Notes: generated by a model not told the origin, from the sequence alone. Positions 37,797 to 48,521 are shown, counted from the first letter of the stretch. The stretch is DNA of 64,000 nucleotides from Mycolicibacter icosiumassiliensis (GCF_900078685.2 NZ_LT546166.1:1601467-1665466); one strand, 5' to 3'. Translations and numbers: made by a program.

Positions 37797-37951
37797 CAGG
37801 GGTCACTCCAGGCCATATGCAGCGCTCCTTGGATCACCGGATCGGTCAGTGGCTTCGATGCAAAAGGCAAGGGGCCGAGTCCATTCCGGACCGCAGCTGG
37901 AGAAGCTGGCTGCCGCTTGTCAGCGGGGCCTTTCGCCTCAACCGTGGCCGA

Positions 37952-38671
37952 TCAGAAGAGGCTGAACCAGTCAGTGGTGTTCGCCACGCCCACCAAGTCG
38001 TCAATATCGACCGCAGGCGTCAGATTGAGATTGAGGAACGGTGTCAGTATCAGCATCGCGGTCGGGTCGTCATCGTGCTCCAAGATCACAACCTTGAACC
38101 AGTCCCAATGGTTCACCACGGTGATCAGCCAGGCGTTCTCGAGCGCTGACCCGGGGTCCACACCGTCGATGTTGACAGTGGGAGGGACCACGTCGCCGAG
38201 GGTCAGATGTGTTCCGGTGACACCCAGCATCGACGTGTAGTTGCCCTCGGCGAATCTGTCACCCAGTGGCTCGGCAGACGCTGGTCGATCCCACAGGCTA
38301 TCGGCGTCAACGATTGTCAGACCGTCGGTGCCTCCGGACGAATAGAGCCAGTCGAACAGTCCGGGCGGGCGGTCGCCGTGCACGAAGTCTTGAATTGCCC
38401 GCAGGTTCATGTCCTCGACGTACCGCATATTGGGGTACATGGCCGCCAATTCGGTGGCGGTGGGGTCGGGGCCGCCGGGCACGTTGGTGATTCGTGGCTC
38501 GAACCTGACTATGCCGTCAACTTCGCGGACCGTGAGCTCAGTCGTCGCCGAACCGGTGTCTGCGTAGGCGGTAGCGGCGAAAGCGATAGCCACAGAGGCG
38601 ATTTGCACTGCTCCCGCCACGGTTTTGGCCACGGTCTTGGTAGTCAATTGATTTCCTCGCATTCGTTTCAT
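37952..38671 (-). CDS. Secreted hypothetical protein below a Zur/Fur-like box
   Basis: A 239-residue protein with a Sec signal peptide: basic start MKRMRGNQLTTK, hydrophobic stretch VQIASVAIAFAATAYA and a likely cleavage after AYA (about residue 37). The mature part is acidic and aromatic-rich (ITVVNHWDWFKVVILEHDDD), with no domain I recognise. An in-frame ATG three codons later is an alternative start. A zinc/iron-regulator-like palindrome lies about 140 bases upstream, and PPE and monooxygenase genes follow on the same strand, so it may head a metal-regulated transcript. I cannot assign a function. Confidence 0.75.
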   Translation of the reverse strand: MKRMRGNQLTTKTVAKTVAGAVQIASVAIAFAATAYADTGSATTELTVREVDGIVRFEPRITNVPGGPDPTATELAAMYPNMRYVEDMNLRAIQDFVHGDRPPGLFDWLYSSGGTDGLTIVDADSLWDRPASAEPLGDRFAEGNYTSMLGVTGTHLTLGDVVPPTVNIDGVDPGSALENAWLITVVNHWDWFKVVILEHDDDPTAMLILTPFLNLNLTPAVDIDDLVGVANTTDWFSLF

Positions 38672-39173
38672 TCGGTGTCTACAACGGCGACTGCAGCTGC
38701 CAGAGCGTTCGGCAGCAAGGCGCTGCGTGGTGAACGGCGTTGTGCGGCAGAGGTGTTAGGTGACGGCGCCCCCTTCGGTCGCCTCGAACGTCCCGCTGCC
38801 AGATTAATGATAATGAAAATCATTGTCAATAATGACTGAGCGTGAGATTAGGACTGGGCTCGGCAGGGGGCCTGGAGCGATGCAGCGCCGCCCCATCGGC
38901 CGGGCAGGTCTTCGCTCGGAACATGCAGGGACACAACGCTGAAGGTTCACGCCGACGTGGTCGGCTAGAACCTCAACAGCGCTAAGGGGGAGATGGGATT
39001 CACCGTCGGCCGGCCGGGGATTTCTCGGCCCTACCGGCGAATGCGGGTGCGCGGTCGGCGATCAGCCAGGCGGCTCGATGGCGGCGATCAATCCGCCCTG
39101 CGGCCCGTGACCGCCCGCGGCCGACGGCAGGTCCCGAGTTGGGCGAACAACTCCCGGATCGATTGCGGCGCGG
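38672..39173. other. Gene-free stretch of 502 bases
   Basis: Besides the Zur/Fur-like box this interval contains one clear secondary structure. At 38937-38981, CGCTG and GGTTC pair with GAACC and CAGCG, and inside them GCCGA pairs with TCGGC around a CGTGG loop, giving a two-part hairpin that could be a terminator or a small RNA element. The minus-strand hydrolase gene ends at 39174. I see no convincing protein gene here; open frames on both strands show only generic GC-rich composition. Confidence 0.5.
38811..38831. promoter_or_regulatory. Zur/Fur-type operator-like palindrome
   Basis: The core TGAAAATCATTGTCA (38814-38828) pairs at six of seven positions around its centre and lies in an AT-rich island that also reads TAATGATAATG just before it. 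This resembles the mycobacterial Zur box TGAAAATnATTTTCA and, less well, the Fur consensus; it does not resemble the IdeR box. The nearest downstream gene start is 38671 on the minus strand. No plus-strand gene begins close by. Confidence 0.55.
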
Positions 39174-40094
39174 TCATGGTGTCGGCTCGGCCGGCTCGCC
39201 CCAGGCCTGTAGCAAGGTGCACAGAATCTCTTCGGCGCGGCCTAATCCGGCCAGATGGCTCTCCCCGGGAATCGGGTGGAGCCGGGCGTCGGGAAGCAGC
39301 GCCACCGCATGTTTGCCGTGGGAGAACGGGACGATGTGGTCGGCGTCGCCGTGCCACCAGTGCACCGGCACCTTCACGTCGGCGAGCCGGAAGCCCCAGG
39401 GGCGGGCGAACAGGATGACATCGGCGATCGGCGCGGCGAGCTGCTTGCGGGAACCGTTGAGCAGGTCGTCGAGGAACATCGCCTTGAACTCCGGGCGGGA
39501 CAGCATCTCGCGGTCGCCCTCGGGGGAGAACCGTGCGTAGAGCTCCAGCGCTGGCGAGGCCACCGGCCGGACCATTCGAATCAGGCCCGCGGCCAGCACG
39601 CTGATCGGTCGCCCGGCGTGGTCGAGTACCGGCTCGGCGAGCCGGGCCAGCCGCATCAGGTTGCTGTCGATGGCTTCGGGGCCCACCGCCGGGGCGACGC
39701 CGCCCAGCACGCCGGCCGCCACCACCCGGTTGGGCATGGCCGCCGCGCATGCCAGCGTGTAGGGGCCGCCACCGGACAGTCCGATGACCGCCATCTTGTC
39801 GATCCCGAGCGTGTCGGCCACGGTGCGCAGGTCGTCGGCGAACTGGGACACCGTCTCGTACTGGAACGGCGTGGAGGAACCGATGCCGGGCCGGTCCACC
39901 CCGATCAGGCGGATGTTGGCTTCGGTGGCATACAGCCGTGCCTCGATGGGAATCTGCCGGCGGGCGCCGGGGGTGCCGTGCAACCAGAACATCGCCCGGC
40001 CCTGCGGGGCACCGAATTCGGCGAAGCCAAGCTGACGGTCCTCGCCGACCGCGATGTTCCCCTCCATCTGAGGACGGGCGATGTCATAAGCCAT
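39174..40094 (-). CDS. Alpha/beta-fold hydrolase
   Basis: A 306-residue alpha/beta hydrolase, probably an esterase, lipase or haloalkane/epoxide-type enzyme. The oxyanion segment is FWLHGTPGARRQ, the nucleophile elbow IGLSGGGPYTLA holds the catalytic Ser, the acid is probably the Asp in WHGDADHIVPF, and the base the His in IPGESHLAGL. There is no signal peptide, so it is likely cytoplasmic. It is divergent from alkB with about 265 bases between the starts. The physiological substrate is not evident. Confidence 0.88.
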   Translation of the reverse strand: MAYDIARPQMEGNIAVGEDRQLGFAEFGAPQGRAMFWLHGTPGARRQIPIEARLYATEANIRLIGVDRPGIGSSTPFQYETVSQFADDLRTVADTLGIDKMAVIGLSGGGPYTLACAAAMPNRVVAAGVLGGVAPAVGPEAIDSNLMRLARLAEPVLDHAGRPISVLAAGLIRMVRPVASPALELYARFSPEGDREMLSRPEFKAMFLDDLLNGSRKQLAAPIADVILFARPWGFRLADVKVPVHWWHGDADHIVPFSHGKHAVALLPDARLHPIPGESHLAGLGRAEEILCTLLQAWGEPAEPTP

Positions 40095-40285
40095 GTCCGG
40101 AGTCTGGCACGCGCCCAGCAGCCAGATTCCCCAAGGTCGCAGGCTCGATGATCGGCATCAACATTTCGGTGGGCTGCGCGCGGCCGAGCAACGTCGCCGA
40201 AGGCATCGCGCAGGTGATGAACCACATGGTCACCAGCCGGGCCAATACGTGGCGCGCCATCTCGAATGTACAAAATGGCATCAAA

Positions 40286-40295
40286 TGTCTAGACA
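40286..40295. promoter_or_regulatory. Palindrome upstream of alkB, candidate TetR operator
   Basis: TGTCTAGACA is a perfect ten-base palindrome 64 bases before the alkB start, in a relatively AT-rich promoter segment. A TetR regulator gene follows alkB directly, and such regulators often bind their own operon promoter. This is inference from position and symmetry only. Confidence 0.35.
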
Positions 40296-40358
40296 GCAGA
40301 CGTATGTAGATGTAATGTCCAGCGGCGATAGTGGTTGAACTCACAAGGAGGGCCGTGG

Positions 40359-41573
40359 ATGAGCACCCAGAGCGCCGAGGTGTGGCGGGACAAGAAGCGA
40401 TACCTCTGGTTGATGGGCCTGATCGCCCCGACGGTGATGTTCACCCTGCTGCCGTTCGTCTGGGCGATGAACCGGTTCGGCTGGCAGCTGGCCGCGCAGC
40501 TGCCGTTCTGGATCGGACCGATCCTGGTCTACGTGCTGCTGCCGGCGCTGGATCTGCGGTTCGGCGCCGACGGGCAGAACCCGCCCGATGAGGTGATGGC
40601 GGCGCTGGAGAACGACCGGTACTACCGCTACTGCACCTACGCCTACATTCCGTGCCAGTACGCCAGCCTGGTCCTGGGCGCCTACCTGTTCACCGCCACC
40701 GATCTGAGCTGGCTGGGATTCGAGGGGTCTCTGGGCTGGTTCGCCAAGATCGGGCTGGCGCTGTCGGTGGGCACCTTGGGCGGGGTCGGCATCAACACCG
40801 CGCATGAGTTGGGGCACAAGAAGGATCGGCTCGAACGTTGGCTGTCCAAGATCACCTTGGCGCAGGTCTGCTACGGGCACTTCTACATCGAGCACAACCG
40901 TGGCCACCACGTACGTGTCGCGACCCCCGAAGACCCGGCGTCGGGCCGGTTCGGCGAGACCTTCTGGGAGTTCCTGCCCCGCAGCGTCTTCGGCGGTCTG
41001 CGTTCGGCCTGGCAGCTGGAGGCCGCGCGGTTGCGCCGGTTGGATAAGGGGCCGTGGCGATTGTCCAACGACGTGCTCAATGCCTGGCTGATGTCGGTGG
41101 TGCTGTGGGGCGTGCTCATCGCGGTGTTCGGCCCGGCGCTCATCCCGTTCGTCGTCATCCAGGCCGTCTACGGCTTCTCGCTGCTGGAGTCGGTGAACTA
41201 CATCGAGCACTATGGTCTGCTGCGTCGGACTCGTGCCAATGGCCGCTACGAGCGCTGCACGGCCGAACACAGTTGGAACTCCGACCATCTGGTGACCAAC
41301 CTGTTCCTCTACCACCTGCAGCGGCACAGCGACCACCACGCCAACCCCACCCGGCGCTACCAGACGCTGCGCAGCATGGTCGAGGCGCCGAACCTGCCCA
41401 GCGGCTACGCGTCGCTGATCGGGCTCACCTACCTCCCGCCGCTATGGCGCGCACTGATGGACCACCGGGTGCTGGCCCATTACGGCGGCGATATCACCCG
41501 GGTCAACATCGACCCGCGTCGGAGAGCGAAGATCCTGGCCCGCTACGGCGCCACCGAGCCTGCGGCGGCCTGA
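40359..41573 (+). CDS. alkB: Alkane 1-monooxygenase
   Basis: A 404-residue integral-membrane di-iron alkane hydroxylase that makes 1-alkanols from n-alkanes. The three histidine boxes are present: HELGH at about 149-153, EHNRGHH at about 178-184 and LQRHSDHH further on, plus the NYIEHYGLLRR motif typical of AlkB. Six hydrophobic helices are visible. ATG 40359 has the ribosome site AAGGAGGG. The enzyme requires electrons from rubredoxin, but the usual rubA and rubB genes are missing: its stop overlaps the tetR start by one base. Rubredoxin must be supplied from elsewhere. Confidence 0.95.
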   Translation: MSTQSAEVWRDKKRYLWLMGLIAPTVMFTLLPFVWAMNRFGWQLAAQLPFWIGPILVYVLLPALDLRFGADGQNPPDEVMAALENDRYYRYCTYAYIPCQYASLVLGAYLFTATDLSWLGFEGSLGWFAKIGLALSVGTLGGVGINTAHELGHKKDRLERWLSKITLAQVCYGHFYIEHNRGHHVRVATPEDPASGRFGETFWEFLPRSVFGGLRSAWQLEAARLRRLDKGPWRLSNDVLNAWLMSVVLWGVLIAVFGPALIPFVVIQAVYGFSLLESVNYIEHYGLLRRTRANGRYERCTAEHSWNSDHLVTNLFLYHLQRHSDHHANPTRRYQTLRSMVEAPNLPSGYASLIGLTYLPPLWRALMDHRVLAHYGGDITRVNIDPRRRAKILARYGATEPAAA

Positions 41574-42202
41574 TGCCAGCGGCTAATCTCGCGGTGGTGA
41601 AACGCATCCCCTACGCCGAGGCCTCCCGAGCGCTGCTGCGCGACTCGGTGCTCGATGCGATGCGGGACCTGTTGACCCGGCGGGATTGGTCATCGATCAC
41701 GCTGGCCGCGGTGGCCGAGGCGGCGGGGGTCAGCAGGCAGACCATCTATAACGAGTTCGGCTCGCGCCAGGGATTGGCGCAGGGCTATGCGATCAGGCTG
41801 GCTGACCGCCTGGTCGATGCCGTAGACAGAGCCATGTCCGACAACGTCGGCGACATCCACGCCGCGTTCCTGGAAGGGTTCCGGTCCTTTTTCTCCGATT
41901 CTGCGGCCGACCCGCTGGTGATCTCGCTGCTGACCGGAGCCGCCAAGCCGGACCTGCTGCAGATCATCACCACCGACAGTGGTCCGATCATCACCCGCAG
42001 CTCAGCGCGGCTGACATCGTCGTTCATGCACAGCTGGGTCCGGGTCAGCGAGGACGACGCCGGAATCCTGGCCCGGGCCGTCGTGCGCCTGGCCATGAGC
42101 TATGTCTCCATGCCGCCGGAAGCCGACCACGATGTGGCCGCCGACCTGGCCCGACTGTTCACCCCGGCGGCACAGACCTACGGCGTCGTCGACGCCGAAT
42201 GA
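41573..42202 (+). CDS. TetR-family regulator of alkB
   Basis: A 209-residue TetR protein with the N-terminal helix-turn-helix SSITLAAVAEAAGVSRQTIYNEFGSRQGL and a helical ligand-binding C-terminal domain. It matches the regulator that follows alkB-rubA-rubB in M. tuberculosis (Rv3249c) by position. ATG 41573 overlaps the alkB stop as TGATG, so translation is coupled; GTG 41597 is an alternative. It probably represses the alkB promoter until alkanes or a derived fatty acid bind. Confidence 0.9.
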   Translation: MPAANLAVVKRIPYAEASRALLRDSVLDAMRDLLTRRDWSSITLAAVAEAAGVSRQTIYNEFGSRQGLAQGYAIRLADRLVDAVDRAMSDNVGDIHAAFLEGFRSFFSDSAADPLVISLLTGAAKPDLLQIITTDSGPIITRSSARLTSSFMHSWVRVSEDDAGILARAVVRLAMSYVSMPPEADHDVAADLARLFTPAAQTYGVVDAE

Positions 42203-42278
42203 CCCGACCGAGCAGACTTCGGCCTGCGCCGGTAGCTTGTAGCGGAGCCAATTCACCGAACCTAACGGGGGCGTACTG

Positions 42279-43736
<1,458 letters not shown>

Positions 43737-43748
43737 TTCGATGCCGAC

Positions 43749-43797
43749 TGTGCGGTTTCGTACGCAACACACCGTAGGTGGCGTACGAAACCGCACA
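43749..43797. terminator. Perfect 17-bp inverted repeat between ahcY and tmk
   Basis: TGTGCGGTTTCGTACGC at 43749-43765 is the exact reverse complement of 43781-43797, with a 15-base loop in which CACC (43770-43773) pairs with GGTG (43777-43780). Two more pairs extend the stem after one mismatch. It sits 13 bases after the ahcY stop and 9 before tmk. It may be a terminator without a T-run, a transcript-stabilising hairpin, or a dispersed palindromic element. Confidence 0.8.
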
Positions 43798-43805
43798 CTC
43801 GCGCC

Positions 43806-44447
43806 ATGCTGATCGCGATCGAAGGCGTTGACGGCGCCGGGAAGAACACCCTGGCCCAAGGGTTGCGCACGGCCTTCGAGGGGGCTGGTCAGTCGGTGGC
43901 CACGCTGGCGTTCCCGCGCTATGGCGTCTCGGTGACCGCGGATGTGGCCGCCGAAGCGCTGCACGGCCGGCACGGCGATCTGGCCGACTCGGTGTATGCG
44001 ATGGCGATGTTGTTCGCATTGGATCGCGCCGGAGCCAAGGACGAGATCGACGCGCTGTGCCGCGGAAACGACGTGGTGATCCTGGACCGGTACGTCGCCT
44101 CCAGCGCTGCCTACAGCGCCGCCCGGCTGCACCAGGACGCCGCCGGGGAGATGGTGGGCTGGGTACGCCGGCTGGAATTCGAGCGGTTCGGGCTTCCCGC
44201 CCCGGACTGGCAGGTGTTGCTCGACGTGCCCACCGAACTCGCCGCGCAGCGGGCCCGGCGCCGCGAGGACCAGGACGCCGCGCGTACCCGGGACAGCTAC
44301 GAGCGCGACGACGGTCTGCAGCGGCGCACCGGTGCGGTATACCGCGGGTTGGCCCGGGCCGGGTTTGCTGGACGCTGGCAGGTAGTCGGCCCGACGGTCG
44401 ACGCGGCCGCTCTGGCGGCCGATCTGACTGCACAAATGCGCGGGTAA
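43806..44447 (+). CDS. tmk: Thymidylate kinase
   Basis: A 213-residue P-loop kinase converting dTMP to dTDP. The P-loop reads IEGVDGAGKNTLAQGL, the DR motif is VVILDRYVASSAAYSAA, and the lid region contains RRREDQDAARTRDSYERDD. The length matches the mycobacterial enzyme (about 214). It stands between ahcY and mtrA, the conserved mycobacterial order. Confidence 0.95.
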   Translation: MLIAIEGVDGAGKNTLAQGLRTAFEGAGQSVATLAFPRYGVSVTADVAAEALHGRHGDLADSVYAMAMLFALDRAGAKDEIDALCRGNDVVILDRYVASSAAYSAARLHQDAAGEMVGWVRRLEFERFGLPAPDWQVLLDVPTELAAQRARRREDQDAARTRDSYERDDGLQRRTGAVYRGLARAGFAGRWQVVGPTVDAAALAADLTAQMRG

Positions 44448-44499
44448 CTCGGCGAAACGCGCGTGTGATAGCCGCGTTTTATCTCGATCTGGTGACACC

Positions 44500-45186
44500 A
44501 TGTACGCCATGAGGCAAAGGATTCTTGTCGTCGACGACGACGCGTCGCTGGCCGAGATGCTCACCATCGTGTTGCGTGGGGAGGGTTTCGACACCGCGGT
44601 CGTCGGTGACGGCACCCAGGCGCTCACCGCCGTGCACGAGCTGCGGCCCGACCTGGTGCTGCTGGACCTGATGCTGCCCGGCATGAACGGCATCGACGTC
44701 TGTCGGGTGCTGCGCAAAGACTCGGGTGTGCCGATCGTGATGCTCACCGCCAAGACCGACACCGTCGATGTGGTGCTTGGGCTGGAGTCGGGCGCCGACG
44801 ACTACATCATGAAGCCGTTCAAGCCCAAGGAGCTGGTGGCCCGGGTGCGGGCCCGGCTGCGCCGCAACGATGACGAGCCGGCCGAGATGCTCTCGATCGC
44901 CGACATCGACATCGACGTGCCGGCGCACAAGGTGAGCCGCGGCGGGGAGCAGATCTCGCTGACCCCGCTGGAGTTCGACCTGTTGGTGGCGCTGGCACGC
45001 AAACCGCGGCAGGTGTTTACTCGTGAGGTGCTTCTCGAACAGGTCTGGGGATATCGCCATCCGGCTGACACCCGGCTGGTGAACGTGCACGTCCAGCGCC
45101 TGCGGGCCAAGGTGGAGCAAGACCCGGAGAACCCGACTGTGGTGCTGACCGTCCGAGGAGTGGGTTACAAGGCCGGACCTCCGTGA
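44500..45186 (+). CDS. mtrA: Response regulator MtrA
   Basis: A 228-residue OmpR-class response regulator that in mycobacteria coordinates cell division and cell-wall metabolism. The receiver domain has [11 protein letters not shown], the phosphorylated Asp56 in [10 protein letters not shown], and Lys in [19 protein letters not shown]; the winged-helix domain follows with [20 protein letters not shown] and [20 protein letters not shown]. It is almost identical to M. tuberculosis MtrA over its length by recall and looks fully functional, in contrast to its partner kinase gene 22 bases downstream. Confidence 0.97.
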   Translation: MYAMRQRILVVDDDASLAEMLTIVLRGEGFDTAVVGDGTQALTAVHELRPDLVLLDLMLPGMNGIDVCRVLRKDSGVPIVMLTAKTDTVDVVLGLESGADDYIMKPFKPKELVARVRARLRRNDDEPAEMLSIADIDIDVPAHKVSRGGEQISLTPLEFDLLVALARKPRQVFTREVLLEQVWGYRHPADTRLVNVHVQRLRAKVEQDPENPTVVLTVRGVGYKAGPP

Positions 45187-45208
45187 TCCCCACCGGGGAG
45201 CGGCTGCG

Positions 45209-46742
45209 GTGATCTTCAGCTCCAAACGGCGCCCCCGGCGATCGGGTCCACTGCTGCTCGGCGTGAATACACTGCGCCGCGCGGTGCAGGTTGCCTGGCG
45301 TCGTTCGCTGCAACTGCGGGTTGTGGTGCTGACGTTGGGCATGTCGGCTGCGGTCATTCTGGGTCTGGGGTTTGTGTTGACCAGCCAGATCACCGATCGG
45401 GTGCTGGACGTCAAGGTCCGGGCGGCCACCGAGCAGATCGTGCGGGCGCGGGTCACTGCCGGTGGCATCGTCGGCGGTGAGGAGGCCCGTTCGCTGACGT
45501 CGAGTCTGCAGCTGGCTCGCAACACGCTGATGTCCAAGACCGACCCGGCAGCCGGCAGCGGTACCGCAGGCGCGTTCGACGCGGTGCTGGTGGTGCCCGG
45601 TGAGGGGCCGCGCGCGGCGACTACCGCCGGGCCGGTGGATCAGGTTCCGGCCGGACTGCGTGAATTCGTCAAGGCCGGTCAGGTCAGCTACCAGTACGCG
45701 ACAGTGCACGTCGAAGGCTTTTCCGGGCCGGCGCTGGTGATCGGTACCCCGACGACGTCGCGCATCACCAACCTGGAGCTGTACCTGATTTATCCGCTGG
45801 GCACCGAACGCAACACGATCGCCATGGTGCGCGGCACGATCGCCACCGGCGGCTTGGTGCTGCTGGTGCTGCTGGCGGGCATCGCTTTGCTGGTGTCGCG
45901 GCAGGTGGTGCTGCCGGTACGGTCGGCGTCGCGGATCGCCGAACGTTTCGCCGAGGGCCATCTGTCCGAACGGATGCCGGTGCGCGGTGAAGACGACATG
46001 GCCCGGCTGGCGGTGTCGTTCAACGACATGGCCGAGAGTCTCTCGCGGGAGATCACCCAGCTCGAAGAGTTCGGCAATCTGCAGCGCCGGTTCACTTCCG
46101 ACGTCAGCCACGAACTGCGTACCCCGTTGACCACGGTGCGGATGGCCGCCGACCTGATCCACGACCACAGCGACGACCTCGAACCCTCGCTGCGGCGCTC
46201 GACCGAGTTGCTGGTCAGCGAGCTGGATCGGTTCGAGTCGCTGCTCAACGACCTGCTGGAGATCTCCCGCCACGACGCCGGTGTGGCCGAATTGTCGGTG
46301 GAGTCGGTGGACCTGCGCTCGACGGTCAACAGCGCCCTGGAGAACGTGGGTCACCTGACTGCCGATGCCGGCGTCGCGCTCAAGGTAGACATGCCTGGCG
46401 ATCAGGTGATCGCCGAGGTTGATCCGCGTCGGGTGGAACGCATCCTGCGCAACCTTCTGGCGCGCCGACCCGTCGCGGGTGCGACGCTCGGGCGGGACCG
46501 GGTTGGGCCTGGCGATCAGCGTGGAGGACGCCCGGCTGCATCAGGGCCGGCTGGAGGCCTGGGGCGAGCCGGGCAAGGGGGCGTGCTTCCGGCTCACCCT
46601 GCCACTGGTGCGCGGACACAAGGTCACCACCAGCCCGCTGCCGATGAAGCCGGTGAGCGCCGCCGAGCGTCGGGAGCGTCGTCAGCGGGCCCGCGAGCAC
46701 GCCGAGTGGGGGCACCGCCCGCTTGCGGGGGAGATCGGATGA
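45209..46742 (+). pseudogene. mtrB: mtrB sensor kinase with internal deletion and frameshift
   Basis: The first 416 or so codons encode a normal MtrB N-terminus: two membrane helices with an external domain, HAMP, and the HisKA region with [21 protein letters not shown]. At about 46454-46461 the reading goes from VERILRNL straight into [20 protein letters not shown], in another frame, so about 50 codons (roughly 150 bases, not a multiple of three) of the ATPase domain with the N box and first glycine box are missing. The C-terminal frame continues to TGA 46740-46742. The unshifted frame runs into lpqB without a stop. As written, the gene cannot make an active kinase. Confidence 0.88.
46708..46737. 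repeat. Copy of a GC-rich hairpin repeat at the mtrB/lpqB junction
   Basis: Thirty bases that match 28351-28381 with one substitution and one missing base, containing CCCGC-TT-GCGGG. It lies inside the 3' end of mtrB and supplies its last codons ([10 protein letters not shown] after EHAEW), where M. tuberculosis MtrB ends almost at once by recall. It directly precedes the lpqB start. Confidence 0.6.
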
Positions 46743-48505
46743 TGCCCCGCAACAGGACCGCAACCCGGATGCTGGCGGTGGCAGCGCTGGTCGGCGCGCT
46801 GGCAGGGGGCGCCGGGGTGCCCAGCACGTCGGCGCCGCAGGCGATCGGCACGGTGGACGCGCCGCCGCCGTCGGTGCTGCCCAAGCCCACCCCGGGCATG
46901 GATCCCGATGTGCTGCTGCGGGAATTCCTCAAGGCGACCGCCGATCCGGCCAACCGGCATCGGGCGGCGCGGCAGTTCCTCACCCAGGAGGCCTCCGACT
47001 CTTGGGACGACGCCGGTAGCGCTTTGCTGATCGACAACGTGGTGTTCGTCGAGACGCGTAGTGCGGGCCGGGTGGCGGTCACGATGCGCGCGGACATGCT
47101 GGGGTCCTTGTCGGACATGGGGGTGTTCGAGACCGCTGAGGGCGCCCTGCCTGCGCCGGAGCCGATCGAGCTGCTCAAGACCCCCGACGGCTGGCGCATC
47201 GATCGGCTGCCCAACGGGGTGTTTCTGGACTGGCAGCAGTTCCAGGCCACCTACAAACGCAACACGCTGTACTTCGTCGACCCGACCGGCAAGACGGTGG
47301 TTCCCGATCCCCGTTACGTGGCGGTGTCCGATCCCGACCAGCTGGCGACCGAACTGGTGTCCAAGCTGATCGCCGGCCCCCGTCCTGAGATGGCCGGTGT
47401 GCGCAACCTGTTGGCGCCGCCCCTGCGGTTGCGCGGGCCGGTGACCCGCGCCGACGGCGGCAAGAGCGGGGTGGGCCGCGGCTATGGCGGCGCGAAGATC
47501 GATCTGGACAGTTTGTCGGCTACCGACCCGAACACCAGGAAATTGCTTGCCGCGCAACTTATCTGGACGCTGTCCCGAGCTGACATCAAGGGTCCCTATG
47601 TGATTGACGCCGGCGGTGCGGCGCTCGACGACAGGTTCCCCGACGGGTGGACCACCTCCGATGTGGCCACCACCGATCCCGGCGCCTCCGACGGCGCCGG
47701 TGCGGGAATACACGCGCTGGTGGGTGGATCGCTGCTGGTGCTGGACGGGCAGCAGGCCAATCGGGTCCCGGGAGCGTTCGGCCGGGAGCCGGATCAGGAG
47801 TCGTGCGCGCTATCGCGCAATGGCCGCCAAGTGGCCTCGGTGGTGGTGCACCCCGGTGACCCGGAGGCCACCTTGTGGATCGGCGACCTCGGTGGCGAGG
47901 CGGTGCAGGCGGCCGAGGGGCACACCCTGTCGCGGCCGAGCTGGTCGCTGGACGAGGCCGTGTGGGTGGTGGTCGACGGCAACAATGTGCTGCGGGCCAT
48001 CCAGGAAGTCGCGACGGGCCGCCCGGCCCGCATCCCGGTGGACTCCGGGGCGGTCTCCGCGCGGTTCCCCGGACCGATCAGCGAGCTGCAACTGTCCCGT
48101 GACGGCACTCGGGCGGCCATGGTGATCGGTGGGCAGGTGATCCTGGCCGGCGTCGAGCAGATGCCCGGCGGCCAATTCGTGCTGCACTACCCGCGCCGGT
48201 TGGGCTTCGGGCTCGGCTCCTCGGCGGTGTCACTGAGCTGGCGCACCGGCGACGACATCGTGGTGAGCCGGTCCGATCCGAAACATCCGGTGTCCTACGT
48301 CAACATCGACGGGGTCAACTCCGATGCGCCCAACGGCAACCTTCAGCTACCGGTGTCGACGATCGTGGCCGACCCGTCCACGGTCTATGTGGCCGATCCG
48401 CGCGGAGTGCTCGCACTGTCATCCGCGGCGGCCGAGGACGAGCAGAGCTGGTCGCCGCTGGGGCCGTTCATGGTGAGCGGTGCGCTGCCGGTACTGCCGG
48501 GCTGA
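46742..48505 (+). CDS. lpqB: LpqB, MtrB-associated protein lacking the lipobox cysteine
   Basis: A 587-residue extracytoplasmic protein that in mycobacteria binds MtrB and affects MtrA signalling and division. After a hydrophobic signal ([14 protein letters not shown]) the mature part starts [13 protein letters not shown], then [22 protein letters not shown], a GerMN-like domain and a C-terminal beta-propeller-like domain. The lipobox expected as LAGC reads LAGG (codon GGC where TGC is expected), so lipid attachment should fail; the protein might be released or stay held by an uncleaved signal. ATG 46742 is chosen; an ATG one codon earlier overlaps the mtrB stop. Confidence 0.9.
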   Translation: MPRNRTATRMLAVAALVGALAGGAGVPSTSAPQAIGTVDAPPPSVLPKPTPGMDPDVLLREFLKATADPANRHRAARQFLTQEASDSWDDAGSALLIDNVVFVETRSAGRVAVTMRADMLGSLSDMGVFETAEGALPAPEPIELLKTPDGWRIDRLPNGVFLDWQQFQATYKRNTLYFVDPTGKTVVPDPRYVAVSDPDQLATELVSKLIAGPRPEMAGVRNLLAPPLRLRGPVTRADGGKSGVGRGYGGAKIDLDSLSATDPNTRKLLAAQLIWTLSRADIKGPYVIDAGGAALDDRFPDGWTTSDVATTDPGASDGAGAGIHALVGGSLLVLDGQQANRVPGAFGREPDQESCALSRNGRQVASVVVHPGDPEATLWIGDLGGEAVQAAEGHTLSRPSWSLDEAVWVVVDGNNVLRAIQEVATGRPARIPVDSGAVSARFPGPISELQLSRDGTRAAMVIGGQVILAGVEQMPGGQFVLHYPRRLGFGLGSSAVSLSWRTGDDIVVSRSDPKHPVSYVNIDGVNSDAPNGNLQLPVSTIVADPSTVYVADPRGVLALSSAAAEDEQSWSPLGPFMVSGALPVLPG

Positions 48506-48521
48506 GCGGCAGGACCGGCAG

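Noticed and set aside
38814..38828. IdeR (iron) box as an alternative reading of the AT-rich palindrome
   Set aside because: It lacks the TTAGGTTAGCCTAA-type pattern; the TGAAAATnATTTTCA-like form is closer to Zur/Fur.
42203..42278. A possible SAH riboswitch before ahcY
   Set aside because: The gap is only 76 bases and shows no convincing pairing or conserved loop that I can recognise.
45209..48505. A single 1098-codon open frame that looks like one large protein
   Set aside because: It is mtrB read through a deletion-caused frame change into lpqB. The middle part is out-of-frame Arg/Gly-rich sequence, and lpqB has its own start at 46742.
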